The position numbers were made by a program, and so were the translations under genes. Positions 12,752 to 25,800 of a stretch of DNA of 64,000 bases are shown in pieces (position 1 is the first letter of the stretch; each line of letters begins with the position of its first letter). The notes under the pieces were generated by a model. The model made no database searches, was not told the DNA's origin, and saw nothing but the letters and a program-made list of their open reading frames with translations. Source of the stretch: Pelodera strongyloides (Eukaryota; Nematoda; Chromadorea; Rhabditida; Rhabditidae); assembly GCA_036852015.1 (NCBI GenBank), contig JAANDG010000329.1, positions 1 to 64,000 on the forward strand, in the 5' to 3' direction.

Positions 12752-13853
12752 GAACATAACCTACAAAAATTAAATATAAAAAGTACACACATGAAAGAAG
12801 TACACACATTCGGAAAACTCTCCTGCTTCATCATTTCAAGGAAATGAAACAAAAATTCAAATAAAAACTTTATTCTTCACTTAATTCAATAACAACAACA
12901 ACAATCAACAATAGTGAGGGTTTTTGGGAATTCGTTACGGGATGAGTTAACTAAACCCAAATAACGGTTCGCCTTTCGTCGGCACACTTCTAGCACTGTA
13001 ATAGCGCACCGCCAAAGCAGCGCGGCACCCGAGCATCTAACTGTAAGTACGCAGATTGCGTATTTACAATTAGACACCAAATCCCACATTTAACAAGGTT
13101 ATATCTATCCACGTTCCGTATAACAGTTCCCTCGACCAACTAATAGATAATAGCAAACTTAACAAAACCAATAAACCAAACCAGTAGTTCTGGTTAGGTA
13201 CTCATTCGCCGACGGCAACAGGCAAACAGAATACCACAACATAAAGGACAACGAAACTATTATCAAGGAAAAGTGAGCACAAGGCGTAGGCCCCATGAAA
13301 CAATCCACTTTTATGCCAAATCAAAAAAATAATAATAACGAAAATCCTAATAGGGCACACCTCTCAACATCGAAGTCTACGCGCAAACAATAACAGAACA
13401 GAGAACAAATACGACACCAAAACAACGAACTACAACTCTGTAACAATGTCTGTAACTGTAAATAACTCTGTGGATATTAACTATTAATGACTGATCCTAG
13501 ACGGAAGTAAAGAGTAAGTCAACAAAAGGTTCACTAACAAATGCATACTCCTAATCAAATACGGGACATCGATGAACGCAAGATATTCTCAAAATTATTA
13601 TTGGGACCTGGGACCCACACCGACCTAGAACCAGGTAAACTATTTGCATAAATAGTTACGCTGACGTAAATCGTAAATTCGTAAGTCGCGCTCGTAAGTA
13701 TCGTCAGGTCAGCGCGGGTCCCTATACATCTCCTAATACAAAATGAGGGAAGAGGTTTGCCGGACGAAATGAAGATCGACACCTATTCAATACAGTAGTG
13801 CATACCTCAAAATGGCAACCGTATCCGTTTCCGTTCATCGAGTCCGCACAATC
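12274..13853. other. UTP15-RMDN intergenic spacer
   Basis: About 1.6 kb between the UTP15 stop and the RMDN start. It contains AAT trinucleotide runs (about 12623-12658 and 12718-12751) and an ACA-rich stretch near 12890. I see no conserved coding segment or palindromic element. Confidence 0.6.
12718..12751. repeat. AAT trinucleotide repeat, UTP15-RMDN spacer
   Basis: About eleven AAT units, with a shorter interrupted run at about 12623-12658. Confidence 0.85.
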
Positions 13854-16800
13854 TCAGTTGGCCTGAAAATGAGATATTACGGTACTTCTGCTGTGGTTTG
13901 GAAATCACCGGGTATTAAAAATCGAAGTCTGCGCTAAACCATAGACCGCTAATAGCGCTAATTAAAATAATCCCGAATTAATTGAATTACGTCGTTAATT
14001 TTTCTCTGTGGAATGTGTACCGAAGTCATTGTGGTTTTTTACGTGATGCTGAGCCGCATCTTACTTATTTCGTGTTTTAACTTTCTTTAAAGCGAAATAC
14101 AGGCCGATTTTTGAAACACATGGAGACACCAGCATTCTCATGCAGCTTATTAGAATAAATAATCGAGCTAAATAAATTCGAGTAAATTAGCATAAATACG
14201 AGAGAATTCAGTTGTCCACGGAAAAAAAAAATTATTAGAATACCGGCCGGTACTTCGCTTTAAGACATAAACTCTTACCTCGATAGTCTCTCCGGTCTCC
14301 AGGTCCAGCCTCAGCGATGTGATCATCGGCTCACCGAAAATGTCCTGAAACCAAAAGGATTATAAACTACATGACCTGAAAACAAGACTACAAACTGCAA
14401 ACTACAATAACTGTAAATACCCAACTACAAAGAACGCTCAGCAAGTAGATGAGGCTTTTAATAACATTAAGCTAACAAAGGAAATATGGTAATCAATAAT
14501 GAATTCAATCATTCAACGAGATAGTTATTGCATAACGAGCGTAGGAAGATCAACATAAAGGTGCAGGCTAAAAAAATATACGCCATTTGAAACATTCTAC
14601 TTCGTTCATCATACTTCACTGAAGTAAAGCACGAGAATAAACATATCAGAATAAAATCTTAAGCTATAAACACATACACAAACGGAAATGACAAAAAGAG
14701 ACGTAAACTTACTATTTTTAATCTAATCGTATAAGTTTGTATGCAAAACTCTAACCTCGTCCGCGTAGACGTCTTCCTTGACTCTGTTTGCGCGAGAGCT
14801 GTTAATTATCAATTCCAGAGCGCCAATTGATTGATTCAGCTGTTTTTGAATGGTGAGCTCACGTGTGGTTGCGTGCTGCAAGTACGGTAGATAAGCAACA
14901 TACAGCTACAACAACCCCATTACAATAATATAGAACCTACAATATTTAAACGGAGATTGCGTACCGAAAGTATTACGGTGCTCAGTACGCATAAAAAAAA
15001 AAACAGGACAATGTACCGAGAAACTGCAGTACAATTCAATACATCTCAGTCTCAGATCTTCGTTTCTCAAACAAAATCTCCTCTAATAGTACGGCTATTG
15101 AAATTTTCAGTAATTAATTAAACGGCGCACACAGAAAAGAAAGAGAACAGAGTCAACGCATAGCTTAGGCTTAGGCTTCGGCTACGCACAGTGATTTTTC
15201 GACCATAGTCAAAACGACGGGAATTAGGAAAAACGAAATCTCCTCTAATTTGCATAATCAAGATCTCACCACGAGCTTGTTCATCTGTGCAGCCACCTTC
15301 GAATCCAGACTCTTGTCACTGCAGAACACTTCTGAAATAAAAATAATTAGTATTACTATCACTATTTATTTATTTATTAAATAACACCGAGATGAGGTGT
15401 GCATCAAATAATATGATGAAGAGAAAGCAATGTACATATAACGAAAACATTTGTACTGTAGTCGATTTTCACAAAAACTAAGCAACAGCTATACTACATA
15501 CCAACAATAAGCAAATAACATTGGTTAAATATCACAAGAAAAAGCAACCCTAATCCTAATAATCAAAACCCCAGTTCCCTACTAATGACCTCTCTTGGTC
15601 AGGACACTCGAGACACATAAACATGGCAAGACGTTAATAACTATATAACAAAAACCGTACTACCGTCGTGTCCACAATCACAATAACTAGTATAAAACCC
15701 ACCCAATACAGTTTCCACCACAATAACGAGTGTGTCGAAGAACAACTTGTTGAACAGGTTCTTGTACAAAAACCTGCAAGATCATACACCATAATATATC
15801 ATATATATGCTTCAGCCGAATGTTTCCAGAGCGAATTATAATACATATTCGTTGAAAGAATCCACTACACAAATCCGTAATGGTTCGAACAGAAATGAAT
15901 AGCAGTACATCGGTAAAACGAACAACGGATGTGTATCAATAATCAAAAAACAACACGCCACATAGTTCTGCTCAAATCCTATTACATATGTACCTGTTCA
16001 TTGAGATTCGAGCGATTTATCAACAAAGCAAACTCATTGGCAACTGGAACCTTATGCACCGAGGGAAACATTCCGCTTCCGCTATAAAATTTTCCGGTCA
16101 CGTAGCTAATCAGATAAGAAAATGAACCCCAGAAACAATATACAAACCTAACAAGGTGGTTCTGGACCTTTACGTCTTGACCAGTAATAGCACCACGTAG
16201 AGCGTTACGGTAGATCATCGTTCTAAGGTAGGGGACAACCTAGAAAAGCTTCATATGTTATATTACAGAAATACAGTATACATACACCGTACATACCAAA
16301 CTGATATACCAACTGCTTCAAATATTGCAATTTGTCACATTGCCTGGGTTTTAGTGCTATTTTAAAAATCTCCATAACTACCCCTCACTTTGCACATGAT
16401 ACATGGACATGCAGTTATCCAGTGTAAGTTTCCCAAACCACGTGCCATACCGCTTTAAAAAAAAGGTGCAAACAAACAAATCGAGCAACTGACCAGATCG
16501 GCCTTCGAGAAGAAATAGTTCGATCCAGAGAAGATTCTCCTAATGACATCATGATGTTTGTACCGTTTCAACATCACATCCAGATGCGAAAGTCGGAGCT
16601 GGAAAAGACGGGTAAATTGGAAAATATTTAATTTGAACCTAAATTAAAAGCGGATCAAGACACCAGATACCGTATTCACCAACACACAGGGAGTCCTCCC
16701 TAGGCTGACGAGCGCTCTGAATCTCTTCTTCTCTCGCACTCTTTAGCTCCCTGGGGAGCCCAGGGAGTGCTAGTGCTCCCTGCGTGTTGGTGAATATGAC

Positions 16801-19800
16801 CTCTAAGTCTTCAGTCTAGGTTCGGAATCTCAAACATTCTCGATAAAGTAAACTAAGCCAATCTAGCTAGCAGAACCAATTTCCGAGCAGATAGTAAAAA
16901 CAAACCATATCCTGGTCCTTGGCCGCAAACTCTTTGGCCACTTTCTCTCCTCCTCTCTCCTGTACAATCGGTTTTGGTGCATGCGTTCTCACACGACTTC
17001 TCGGGTCACTTTGGTCCAAGGAGATAGCGGTCTTTTTGGCTGGGGCCCTACAATAAGTTAAGCATAAGAAGGTTGAGCTTCAATGATCAGCCTACGCTTG
17101 GTAAGCGCAGCCCTGAGCCTAAGCCAACGAGGTCAGTGAAATAAGGTCTGAAATATTCAAATATATAATTCATTCCAACTCCAAACAAGCCCGCTACTCG
17201 CCTACACAAATATAACATCGTTGAAACATTTTAAATTCTTAAATTTACAAAGAAGTTAAAACAACTAAACAACATTCATACGTTAGGTTATGATTTAAAA
17301 ATTTAAACAGTCAGCTATATAGAAAGTATTTATAGACGCAAAAGCAAAACCCAGAAATACAACCTGAGACTTCAAACTTCAAATTACTCCAACCTCTTCT
17401 GAATCTGGAGCAGATTTCCCATAGCAACTGCCATCGTGTCATCGTTCTTCGACATCGAGACGCCCAACACCGGTGAGGCGACTGACATCGAGTGGACCTA
17501 GAGGTTAAAAAGTTTACCTAATTAAAATATAATTACAAGTTAAAGTCAGAATCATATGCTACCTCTTATGACGACTAATGGGCTAAGCTAGGTCGAACAT
17601 GAACATTAAGATTATGAACAAACGCTTAGAACGATTAAAATCACAACAGCTTTTCCACGGTCATACAGTTAAAACACGTACTCATAGACGGGTGTGAACC
17701 TATTCAAACATTGCAGTCGTACTCGTACAATTATGTTAAACAAACAGTAACAAAAATCTTTGAAACAACTCACCAAACTGAAATCCGACACCCTCCACAC
17801 ATTGATTCTCTTATCGATTGCTCCAGAGAGAATAGCACTTCCATCTTGTGCCAAACCGAGACTGGTCACCGTTTTGTGATGAGACTGAAACATAGCATAA
17901 AACAACCCGCCAAATGCGCATGATCACCTCCCGATCCGTAATGCATTATATGCAAATTAGTCCAAATCACCTCCCGATCCGTAATGCATTATATGCAAAT
18001 TAGTCCAAATCACCTCCCAATCCGTAATGCATTATATGCAAATTTGTCTAAATCACCCCCCCCCCCTCCCAGATTTGGAGATGCGGGCCTAATTTATTCC
18101 CTGGACTGAAAAGGACTTTTATAGGAACGCAAAGTGTATTAAACACCAAAAAGGTGTAATGAATTGAACAGCAGACCCTTAAAAACCAAGGAATAGATAA
18201 AAGCAAACGATAAGGACATGGACTAGAACAATAAAATATGCGGAAAATAAAACGATCCCTTGTTGATCAATGCTCTCGCGCACTCTTTGTTTGCTATTAT
18301 TATGTCACACTCATATTATAAAAACAGCTGCAAAAAAAACAACACTAAGGCTCAAGATACGACATATAATAATAGAATGAAACATCAACCGTTAACACAA
18401 AAAAGCGCAAATAAAAATAATGCCAATAATAAATATAAATATTTACCTGAAGTGAAGATAAAAGACGCCCGCCGGCCATCAGATCCCAAACCCTGAAAAA
18501 AAAAGAAAATATTTCACTGGCTTCAAATAACAATTTTCATTGAATCATGTAACACAAATTAAATTAACCTTTCAGAAGCCAGAAGTATATTAATTGTAAG
18601 TAATATTCCTAAAAAATATTTTGGTTAACAATCCAATCGGTCCAGCTCGCAACACAATTATCAACAATTGCCGAAAATCTACTCGGACTTACTACTTACA
18701 GTTTAAAGCGGTATAACATCCGGTTTTGGCGGTTTTGAATCGGATTGTACCATGGACAAATGCATTCATCATTAGCACAAATAAATAGGAATCTCCTTGC
18801 CCAACATAAATTTCAAAAACCGGACGTTATGTCGCTTTAAAATCAATTGGTTACTCACTTGACAATGGGCCCAGCCGCAGTGGCCAACAAATTCTCATTG
18901 GGCAACAAAATCATAGACTCTGCCGGGTATCCCACATCCATCGTTATCGAAGGACCGTCATTTTCAGCGCAACGAATATCCCACAGTTTTACCTAAAGTA
19001 AGTTTTACCTTAAAAAATAGGACAGTTTCTCGGATATGTAAAGAAACCGACTCAAGTAATTCTCGTAGCGGAACCTGGTGGAAAACACACACACCTACAC
19101 CTTACAACATATAGTTATTGATCTACCATCCATAGCATAGGTAGTCAAATTACGTAACTTTCTTGACTTACAGTAGTCAAATTACGTATCTTTCTTGACT
19201 TACACTAGTCATAGTCATATTCACTCAATTCAAATCTACTTCCAAATGTGCATATGAGGTGTCCTAACCATTATCAAGTTCATAAACAACTTCCCCTACG
19301 GGAAAATGACCAAACGGAAAGTGAGGGGGCATTGAGGCCAAACTACAAACTACAAACCACCTACCGTATGATCGTATCCTCCGGTGAACACCAGGTTATC
19401 ATTACTGTTCGAGGTGACTCCACATCGCACAAAGTCATTATGTGCCTTCAGGCGGACGATCGGAGCGGATCCGGTCGTTCCGACGTCAAACGCGGATAAC
19501 ATTCCCTCATCGTCCATACCAAACAACTGGAAGGAAAGTGTTGAACAAAATTCAGAAATACAAACTACAAACTTCGAGAACCACCTCATTCTCATTCCAA
19601 AAACATGATTACAAATTAAATATGCGACTTTTAAAATGTGACTCCGGTGGGTGGAGATGCTGTATTATGTCAATAACAACATCTGAAGGAAGTAAGACAC
19701 ATGTCCATGTCCAGATTAAAATACGGAGAAGTACAATTAACGTATTAAAGCGAAATGCTAGCCTCTTTGGAAAATTTGCGTATGATAAGCAAATCCTATG

Positions 19801-21961
19801 TATTCTATGCTAATTTTGTACGATTGCCGTGGACGATCGTACAAAATTAGCATAGGATACATAGGATTTGCTTATCATATGCAAATTTTCCAAAGGAGCT
19901 AGCATTTCGTTTAAAGGTGTATCTGCTACGATGGGACAATATGAATACTAACAATATGAATACTAACAAAAACTAGCAAAAAGCCACCAACCATTTTACC
20001 ACTGCTTGAGAATCGCACTGCATGTAGTGGCTTCTCCGATACCTTCATTGATCGCAAGTAACTCTAAAATTGAACCTTACAAACTACAAACTTTCAAAAA
20101 ATATAATACTTAATATTGTTTACCTAAACGCTGTTTGGAACTGGAATATATCACGGATTGTAAACACAAGAACAACGCTTCACAAAAATTTATATAAGAT
20201 TTATGTTTATGCATGATTACTGCTGTTGCTATGCATAATGCATGATTACTTCTGTCACTATGCGTAATGCATGTGCTACACACAACTACCAATAAAATAT
20301 ACAATGAATGCATACACTCTTCATTGCGTAAACCCCATTTTCAAAATAACCGAAAAATATCAGGCACCAGGGACAAGTCACCATACGGTCAGAAAAGGGA
20401 ATCAGAATGTTTCATCAACACCAGAAAAGCAGCCAGTACACACGATTGTGTTCTGCTCGACCCGGCGCTTAGTACTGTCACAACAACCATTAATAATCTT
20501 TACCTTAGTCTTCGAATTCTTATCCAGTGCGTCGAACACACGAGCTTTGCCATCAGCAGAACCGCACGCTAAATCAATTAATCAGTAGCTAGGGACCAAC
20601 GAACGCGCAGTCACAAACCCTTATTGAAAGCTATGGAAAAACTAATATACTACTGCCTAAACCTAATCCCGAACTGAAATCACGAACATCTCTTAAAAAT
20701 TAAAGTCCAAGTCCAAACTCCCAAGATGCCTGGGTCTCTGGGTATACTTAACAAGAATAGATTCAACTTCTAAGAAACAAAAAATGCCGCAACCATTCAT
20801 TACAAGTTAGCACAATGGAAAAGAACTAATAAATGGCTACTCCAAAGACATGGGAGTTTGGTTCATTCGTAGTACTTATTTCCTCAGTAACTACACCTCA
20901 CTCTCGTTCAAACTTTCGATCATGGTAAAACTTATGAAACACAAAAAAAAGCATATCAGAGTTTCTGACGTAAATCACGTAAAAGTACTTTATGAAACAT
21001 TAAGAGATGCATATCAGAATTTCTGGCGTAATGTTTAGTAAAATATATAAAAATTCCGTACCAATCAGTGAGCCATCGTGCTTGAAGGTCGCGCCATAGA
21101 GGTCCTTCTTGAAACGGGCATACTGTACCACTTGCTTGCCCCTGAAAGTTACAGTACAGTAATAGTAATCATTGACGTGTTTCTGTAAAAATGAAAGTTC
21201 AAACAACTAGCACCGAATAATTACCATAACTAACGGAGCATGGCCTCTAACAAAAAGCTACACGCTGCGTTTTCCATACAGCCCGACAATAACGATAAAT
21301 ACTTAACATATTCATTTACTCAAACAATATGTATTCTTTACAAAGACAGGGACCCGGACCCTGGTCATGTTAAGTTAAATAGAGATAACCAGATAACCCA
21401 CCACTGCGTATCATAAATTATGAGTCGGATACTCGACGTCACGGCCACATTGAATGGACTCCTGGGACTCGTGCTCACGGAAGTCACGTGGTTCGGTTGC
21501 GACATCACGTGCAATTGCTGAAAGATCATATGTTTTATCAATACTCATTTGATGATTCTCAGAAACCAGAAAGCAAAGTAATATAGGCATTTCCGACGAT
21601 TACACCTACATCTTACAATCCCTATTCGAGTTGAAATATAAATTAACTCAATCAGCTTAATCTGAGTCAGTATTTTGAGGCCGTATTCACCTATTCACGA
21701 CACCGATTCCCTGGGGACAGAAAAGAGCATCCTAAAGTGAGACACGCAGAGAAAAGACAGGGAAATCCCTATGGGGAATTGAGTGCTGACTATGGCCTCG
21801 GGTGTATCAGGAGTTCAGCAGCATCAGTTTAAGAAATAAAACTCAGAAAATCAAAATGAATCTCCCACCTGCATTCTCTTCCAGTAGATCGTGTCATCGT
21901 CAACTTTTCGATCGCGCGCCTCAACGGCGATTTTGATCACCGGAATGAACGGAGTGGACAT
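13854..21961 (-). CDS. UTP15: U3 snoRNP / t-UTP protein UTP15 (WD40 plus UTP15 C-terminal domain)
   Basis: Nucleolar component of the t-UTP (UtpA) subcomplex of the small-subunit processome, acting in pre-rRNA transcription and 18S processing. Eighteen exons, 549 residues (human 518): 21869-21961, 21402-21517, 21062-21141, 20504-20568, 19992-20063, 19365-19526, 18859-18992, 18447-18492, 17774-17884, 17394-17497, 16906-17047, 16494-16598, 16148-16239, 15703-15773, 15270-15331, 14756-14875, 14279-14344, 13854-13862. The WD40 propeller spans about residues 40-330, with clear repeats ending GGYDHTVKLWD, KVWDL and RINVWRV. The UTP15 C-terminal helical domain covers about 380-525. Segments such as NDFVRCG, GYDHT and HHKTVTSL match UTP15 specifically. 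The start follows an acceptor by 10 nt. The last coding exon is only three codons including the stop. It lies downstream of DDX10, another processome factor, in the same orientation. Confidence 0.95.
14086..14263. mobile_element. MITE family A in the last UTP15 intron
   Basis: Inverse orientation relative to the copy at 3961, with TTTAAAGCGAAATACAGGCC and GGTACTTCGCTTTAA ends. Its right end lies 15 bp from the coding base preceding the donor of exon 14279-14344. Confidence 0.8.
16671..16800. mobile_element. Palindromic element with GTATTCACCAACAC ends, UTP15 intron
   Basis: Ends ATTCACCAACACACAGGGAG and CTCCCTGCGTGTTGGTGAAT are inverted; the interior carries CTCCCTGGGGAGCCCAGGGAG. It is unrelated to the TTTAAAGCG families. 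A partly similar CCGTATTCACC segment lies near 21681. Confidence 0.7.
17922..18050. repeat. 43-bp tandem repeat, three copies, UTP15 intron
   Basis: Three near-identical units including CCGTAATGCATTATATGC and ATGCAAATTAGTC, the last diverging into a short C run. Each unit carries ATGCAAAT, an octamer word that is also common in the MITE arms. Confidence 0.85.
18702..18841. mobile_element. MITE family C, UTP15 intron
   Basis: Inverted ends TTTAAAGCGGTATAACATCC and CGGACGTTATGTCGCTTTAA, each followed by CCGGTTTT-type sequence. It ends 17 bp from exon 18859-18992 on the donor side. Confidence 0.85.
19140..19206. repeat. Tandem duplication of about 32 bp, UTP15 intron
   Basis: AGTCAAATTACGTA then CTTTCTTGACTTACA occurs twice in direct succession with one or two changes. 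Confidence 0.75.
19744..19915. mobile_element. MITE family B: near-perfect 170-bp hairpin, UTP15 intron
   Basis: The two halves are close to exact reverse complements around a CCGTGG centre. Ends are ATTAAAGCGAAATGCTAG and CTAGCATTTCGTTTAAA, with TATGATAAGCAAATCC in both arms. A transcript would form a stem of about 80 bp. Confidence 0.9.
20208..20275. repeat. Tandem duplication of about 32 bp, UTP15 intron
   Basis: Two copies of a unit containing ATGCATGATTACT and CTATGC(A/G)TA adjoin each other, with a trailing TAATGCATG. Confidence 0.65.
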
Positions 21962-21971
21962 TATGAAGTGA

Positions 21972-21974
21972 CTG
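21972..21974 (-). promoter_or_regulatory. 3' splice acceptor 10 nt before the UTP15 start codon
   Basis: The minus strand reads cattttcag, then ten bases, then the ATG of UTP15. This is a strong TTTTCAG acceptor and a candidate trans-splice or 5' UTR intron site. Confidence 0.6.
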
Positions 21975-22817
21975 AAAATGAGAAATAAATAAATAAAAAT
22001 TAATCAATCAAATAGTTTAGGTTTAGCACACCATACACACACAGTTACTAACAAAACAAGGCGAAATGAATGCATTATGCTGTGTCTGAAACACACAGAA
22101 TTTCGGGTATTTTTTTAAAAAGGTAACGATTTTGGACGTTTTTTGAAAACGATTGATACAGTATAAATTGGTCTGGGATTCTCGGAAGAAGACCAAGTTA
22201 GGCAGAATAACCAAGTACATTATCCACAACAATAAAAAGGACAAAAAAAAACACATAAAAGGAGGAAAAGTATATACAACAAAGTTCAGCAACAAGATAA
22301 AATAATTGCATATAAATATAAAGATAGCAATTTCTGGATCATTAAACCTGGTATTTTTAATCATAATCTCTTGAAATAAAATATATTTATTAAAAATAAA
22401 CAAAGATCTCAGCGTAGGAATTTCAAAACAATTTTAACAACGAAAGTTCCACACACGATCAAAGAAAACAGAAATGGAATAATGGAATAATGGAAACAGT
22501 CAAAACTCCATAATTTCACATAATCAGCCATCATAACATCATTTTTCAATACAACCAACAACCACAACAACAAATAAAGAAATTATAATTTCTAAACTAC
22601 ATCTACTATCTTGAACTATAGCAAAATTCCTAATGCACAAACTAACACAAAATTTTCTCATTTTATTATTGTCTAATTGTCTTTCCACTTTCCAAGACAG
22701 TAAATATTGATATATAACTTTTCAGTGTGCGCATTCAGTAATACCGACATGTCACAAATAACCGAATTACAAAATAAGCAAAAAAATCAATAAAACCTGA
22801 TCTGAGTACCGTATCCC
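21975..22817. other. DDX10-UTP15 intergenic spacer
   Basis: About 0.85 kb of AT-rich DNA. The frames here are low complexity with no recognisable product. This is the shortest intergenic gap in the window. Confidence 0.6.
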
Positions 22818-22823
22818 TTTATT
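22818..22823 (-). terminator. AATAAA signal overlapping the DDX10 stop codon
   Basis: The last codons read TTC AAA TAA AGG on the minus strand, so a canonical AATAAA hexamer spans the stop. If used, it would give a 3' UTR of only about 15-25 nt. Other signals further downstream are possible. Confidence 0.4.
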
Positions 22824-25800
22824 TGAATGGGTTCAGGAGGGCAAGTGCTTCTCTCTCTGCGTCTTCCACACTGGATAGCAGTCTGACTCCAGCCTTCTTT
22901 TTCTTCTTCGCCGGGGGCGGAGCCTAGAGTGATATTGATTAGTCTTATCATAATAAATAAACGGCGGTTCGTAATAACAAAATACTAAACAAACAAACAA
23001 ACATAAACACAAGAAGTATTCTACAATATATCGCATTAGTTTAGCTAAGTTAGCGAACGAATGAGAACAACTACAAATTAAACAAAAACCGGTTTTTATG
23101 ACACGAGTTTTTCAACGTTGGCTAGCCCATTTGCTGGTATGTGCTGTTCAAGCACACATCTGACAGAATTTGCACAAAATAAATTGGAACGTAGATGTAG
23201 TTACCCATCAAACGTCTCAAACCCACGTGTAACATCGCTTTAAAATAAAAAGATATTACAATAGATTGCAAAATAAAAATAAAAATGCTAACCGGTGCTT
23301 GTTCTTCATCGTCTTCATCAGAATAAGCCAATTCAGGATATTGACTCTGAAAATCGTGCGGCTAGTTGGTCAATTATATCCACAACAAATAAATGTTATT
23401 ACCATGACCCCGGAAAAACCAACACGGGAAAGTGAAAACCCCGATTTTTATAGGAGCCATATCGGGGTTGTGCATAATTTCGGGAACAAGTCCCGATATC
23501 GATATGGCCCCGATCATATAAAAAAAACTATTATTTTTCCAAAAACCCGGATATGGCCCCGATTTTTCGAGGGACTTGATTCAAGTTGATCAGGGTTTTG
23601 GTTTCCCATGTAGTACAAAACAGTTACATGTCAACCTATCGCAAAAGTAAGGTCCAACGTCACTCTCGCGTCTCGCGGATGCGCGCAGGATATACCACTG
23701 GTGAAACATGGCTAATTTACATGCGCGAAAAGAATAAACAGGTTTTTTGGCGAAACTCTGCTGTCCAAAGAAACCAAGTTCTATATAGAGTCGAAGGTGC
23801 TAATCGGTCTTTTAGTATTAGGCCATATAGAGAAACACAAACGAATTCCCCCAACCCTCATGCGCATCCTGTACACAACGACTGAAACATAAATAAACAC
23901 ATACCTCATCTAACTCTGCATCACTGTCTTCATCAGAATCACCTTCGTTGTTTTCACCTCCATCGGACTGGAATAAGTAAAATCAAAAAAAGTCCTCACG
24001 TACAAAACAACTTTACAAATCGATGGTCTGTCTTACAATAAGAAAAAGAAGCCGCGTTAAACAAGAAGCAGACACACCAAACATAATAAGATGCGCTACC
24101 AAATAGTGCCAAAATAAAACCAAAGCAGTTCTATTAACAGCTCAAACGCATATTCATTCCCTTCTCTAACAAAGGAATGTTTTAATAATAAAAAGTCCCA
24201 GAATGAGAAACAAAAACTCTACCTCATCATCAGCATTTCCATAGGCCATTCGTCGTCGAATGTGCTAAAATGACATTATCTAATTTTAACTATTATATTT
24301 TTTATCCGTTGACCTTGAATTTTAGTGCTGATAGCTGATATTGATATGTAACTTACAGATTAGTAAAAAAAGGGCCATTACAATGCAATGGCAAAAGCCA
24401 CGGAGAAACATATTGAACAACATAAAGTAACAGTGATATTCACGGTTGGCGGCACACACAAAGAATTTGATGTGGCTGGGCAACCTCACAATTAGGGTAA
24501 CATGCTTAAATAAAACTACCTCGTCAAATCCATCATCGTTATCACTGTCGTCATCAACACGGCCATAATTATCACTGTCATTATCGTCTTTTCCCTCGGT
24601 ACCAGAGCTTCGCCCAGCCTACAAAACAATACAATAGTTAAAAGATACGAGATACCCACACACGCACAAACACACTTCGATACAGTATTTTATACTGTAA
24701 TCTGTAATGCGGAAATTACCGTAATACGAGAATTCAAATTCGATATTATTGGAAATACGTTAATACTAAATTCAAGGGTAAATGAGCAATCTATCATAAC
24801 ACCATGTGGTCAAAAAACCTGCTATGATCCCCTACAATCTTAGGGACAGCGAGTCAAACTTCAAACTATAGAAAAAAAAGGCTTTTCGTCTACTAAAACC
24901 CACTAACCCACTTTGATTCGAATTTTTGAATCTTATATTGGGAGTCGGAAGAAGTTCCGATTATATCATCTATCTGTTGCAAAACATTCAAACTCTCTAT
25001 ACTCTCTCACCTCAGCCCCTTCTTTCTCCTGCAATCTCGTTGTCTGCTTCTTCTTCCAGGGGAATCTCTCCTCCTCTGATAATCCCTTTTTCTTCCAAGG
25101 GAAACGTTCCGCCTCTCCGCCAATCTGGTCCTCATAGTCTTCAAAGTTGGTCGGCAGCTTATCTAAAGTAAAAAAATATCATAATCTGGTGAAAACATAT
25201 ATATTATTCGGATATATTAATTTGAAAGTCGCAAACTAAAACTCTAATTTTTCCTGTACCGACATACAGTTCTTCAATTTCTATAGGGCACTTGTCTTGT
25301 GGCCTATAGGGATAGACCGATAGACACCCTTTACAAACAAACAACCAAACTCCTTACCATCCTCATCCTCACTGGCCACCTGTGGTAACCATGAAAGGTC
25401 GGGAGCCTCTGCCATTTCCTCCACATCGTCCGCGTCCGCGTACTGTTTGTCCTTGCCCAGATCCACCATCTTACTGTCGTCTTGGAGGCGGAACGGATTT
25501 TCTTCGTCAAAGCCCTGGGAAAGACACCATAGTGGGACGACAATGGTTAAAGGTTTAAATTCATATTCCAATATAATTCGAATTCCTACTCCCATACATA
25601 ATGCACTTCAATTTCACTTGTTTGAAAATACTAATAGTTAATATATAGTAAAAGCTATAACACTGGCAGAATCAGAATCGCAGAATCCAACCTCTGAAAT
25701 CAAGGAGCAAGGAAATTAAATTAACCTAAAAACTTAAAAACTCGAAACTCATCACTTACTTCTCCCTTCTTCATCGCCTGCACTCCGGTTGTCTTCACCT

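Noticed and set aside
12438..12852. Minus-strand frames of 107-123 residues rich in Leu/Ile/Tyr
   Set aside because: They translate AAT/TAA trinucleotide repeats and AT-rich spacer; no domain and no splice context.
15990..16090. Possible extra UTP15 exon (frame with VPVANEFALLINRSNL)
   Set aside because: The flanking exons 16148-16239 and 15703-15773 join in phase and align directly with UTP15, leaving no room for it.
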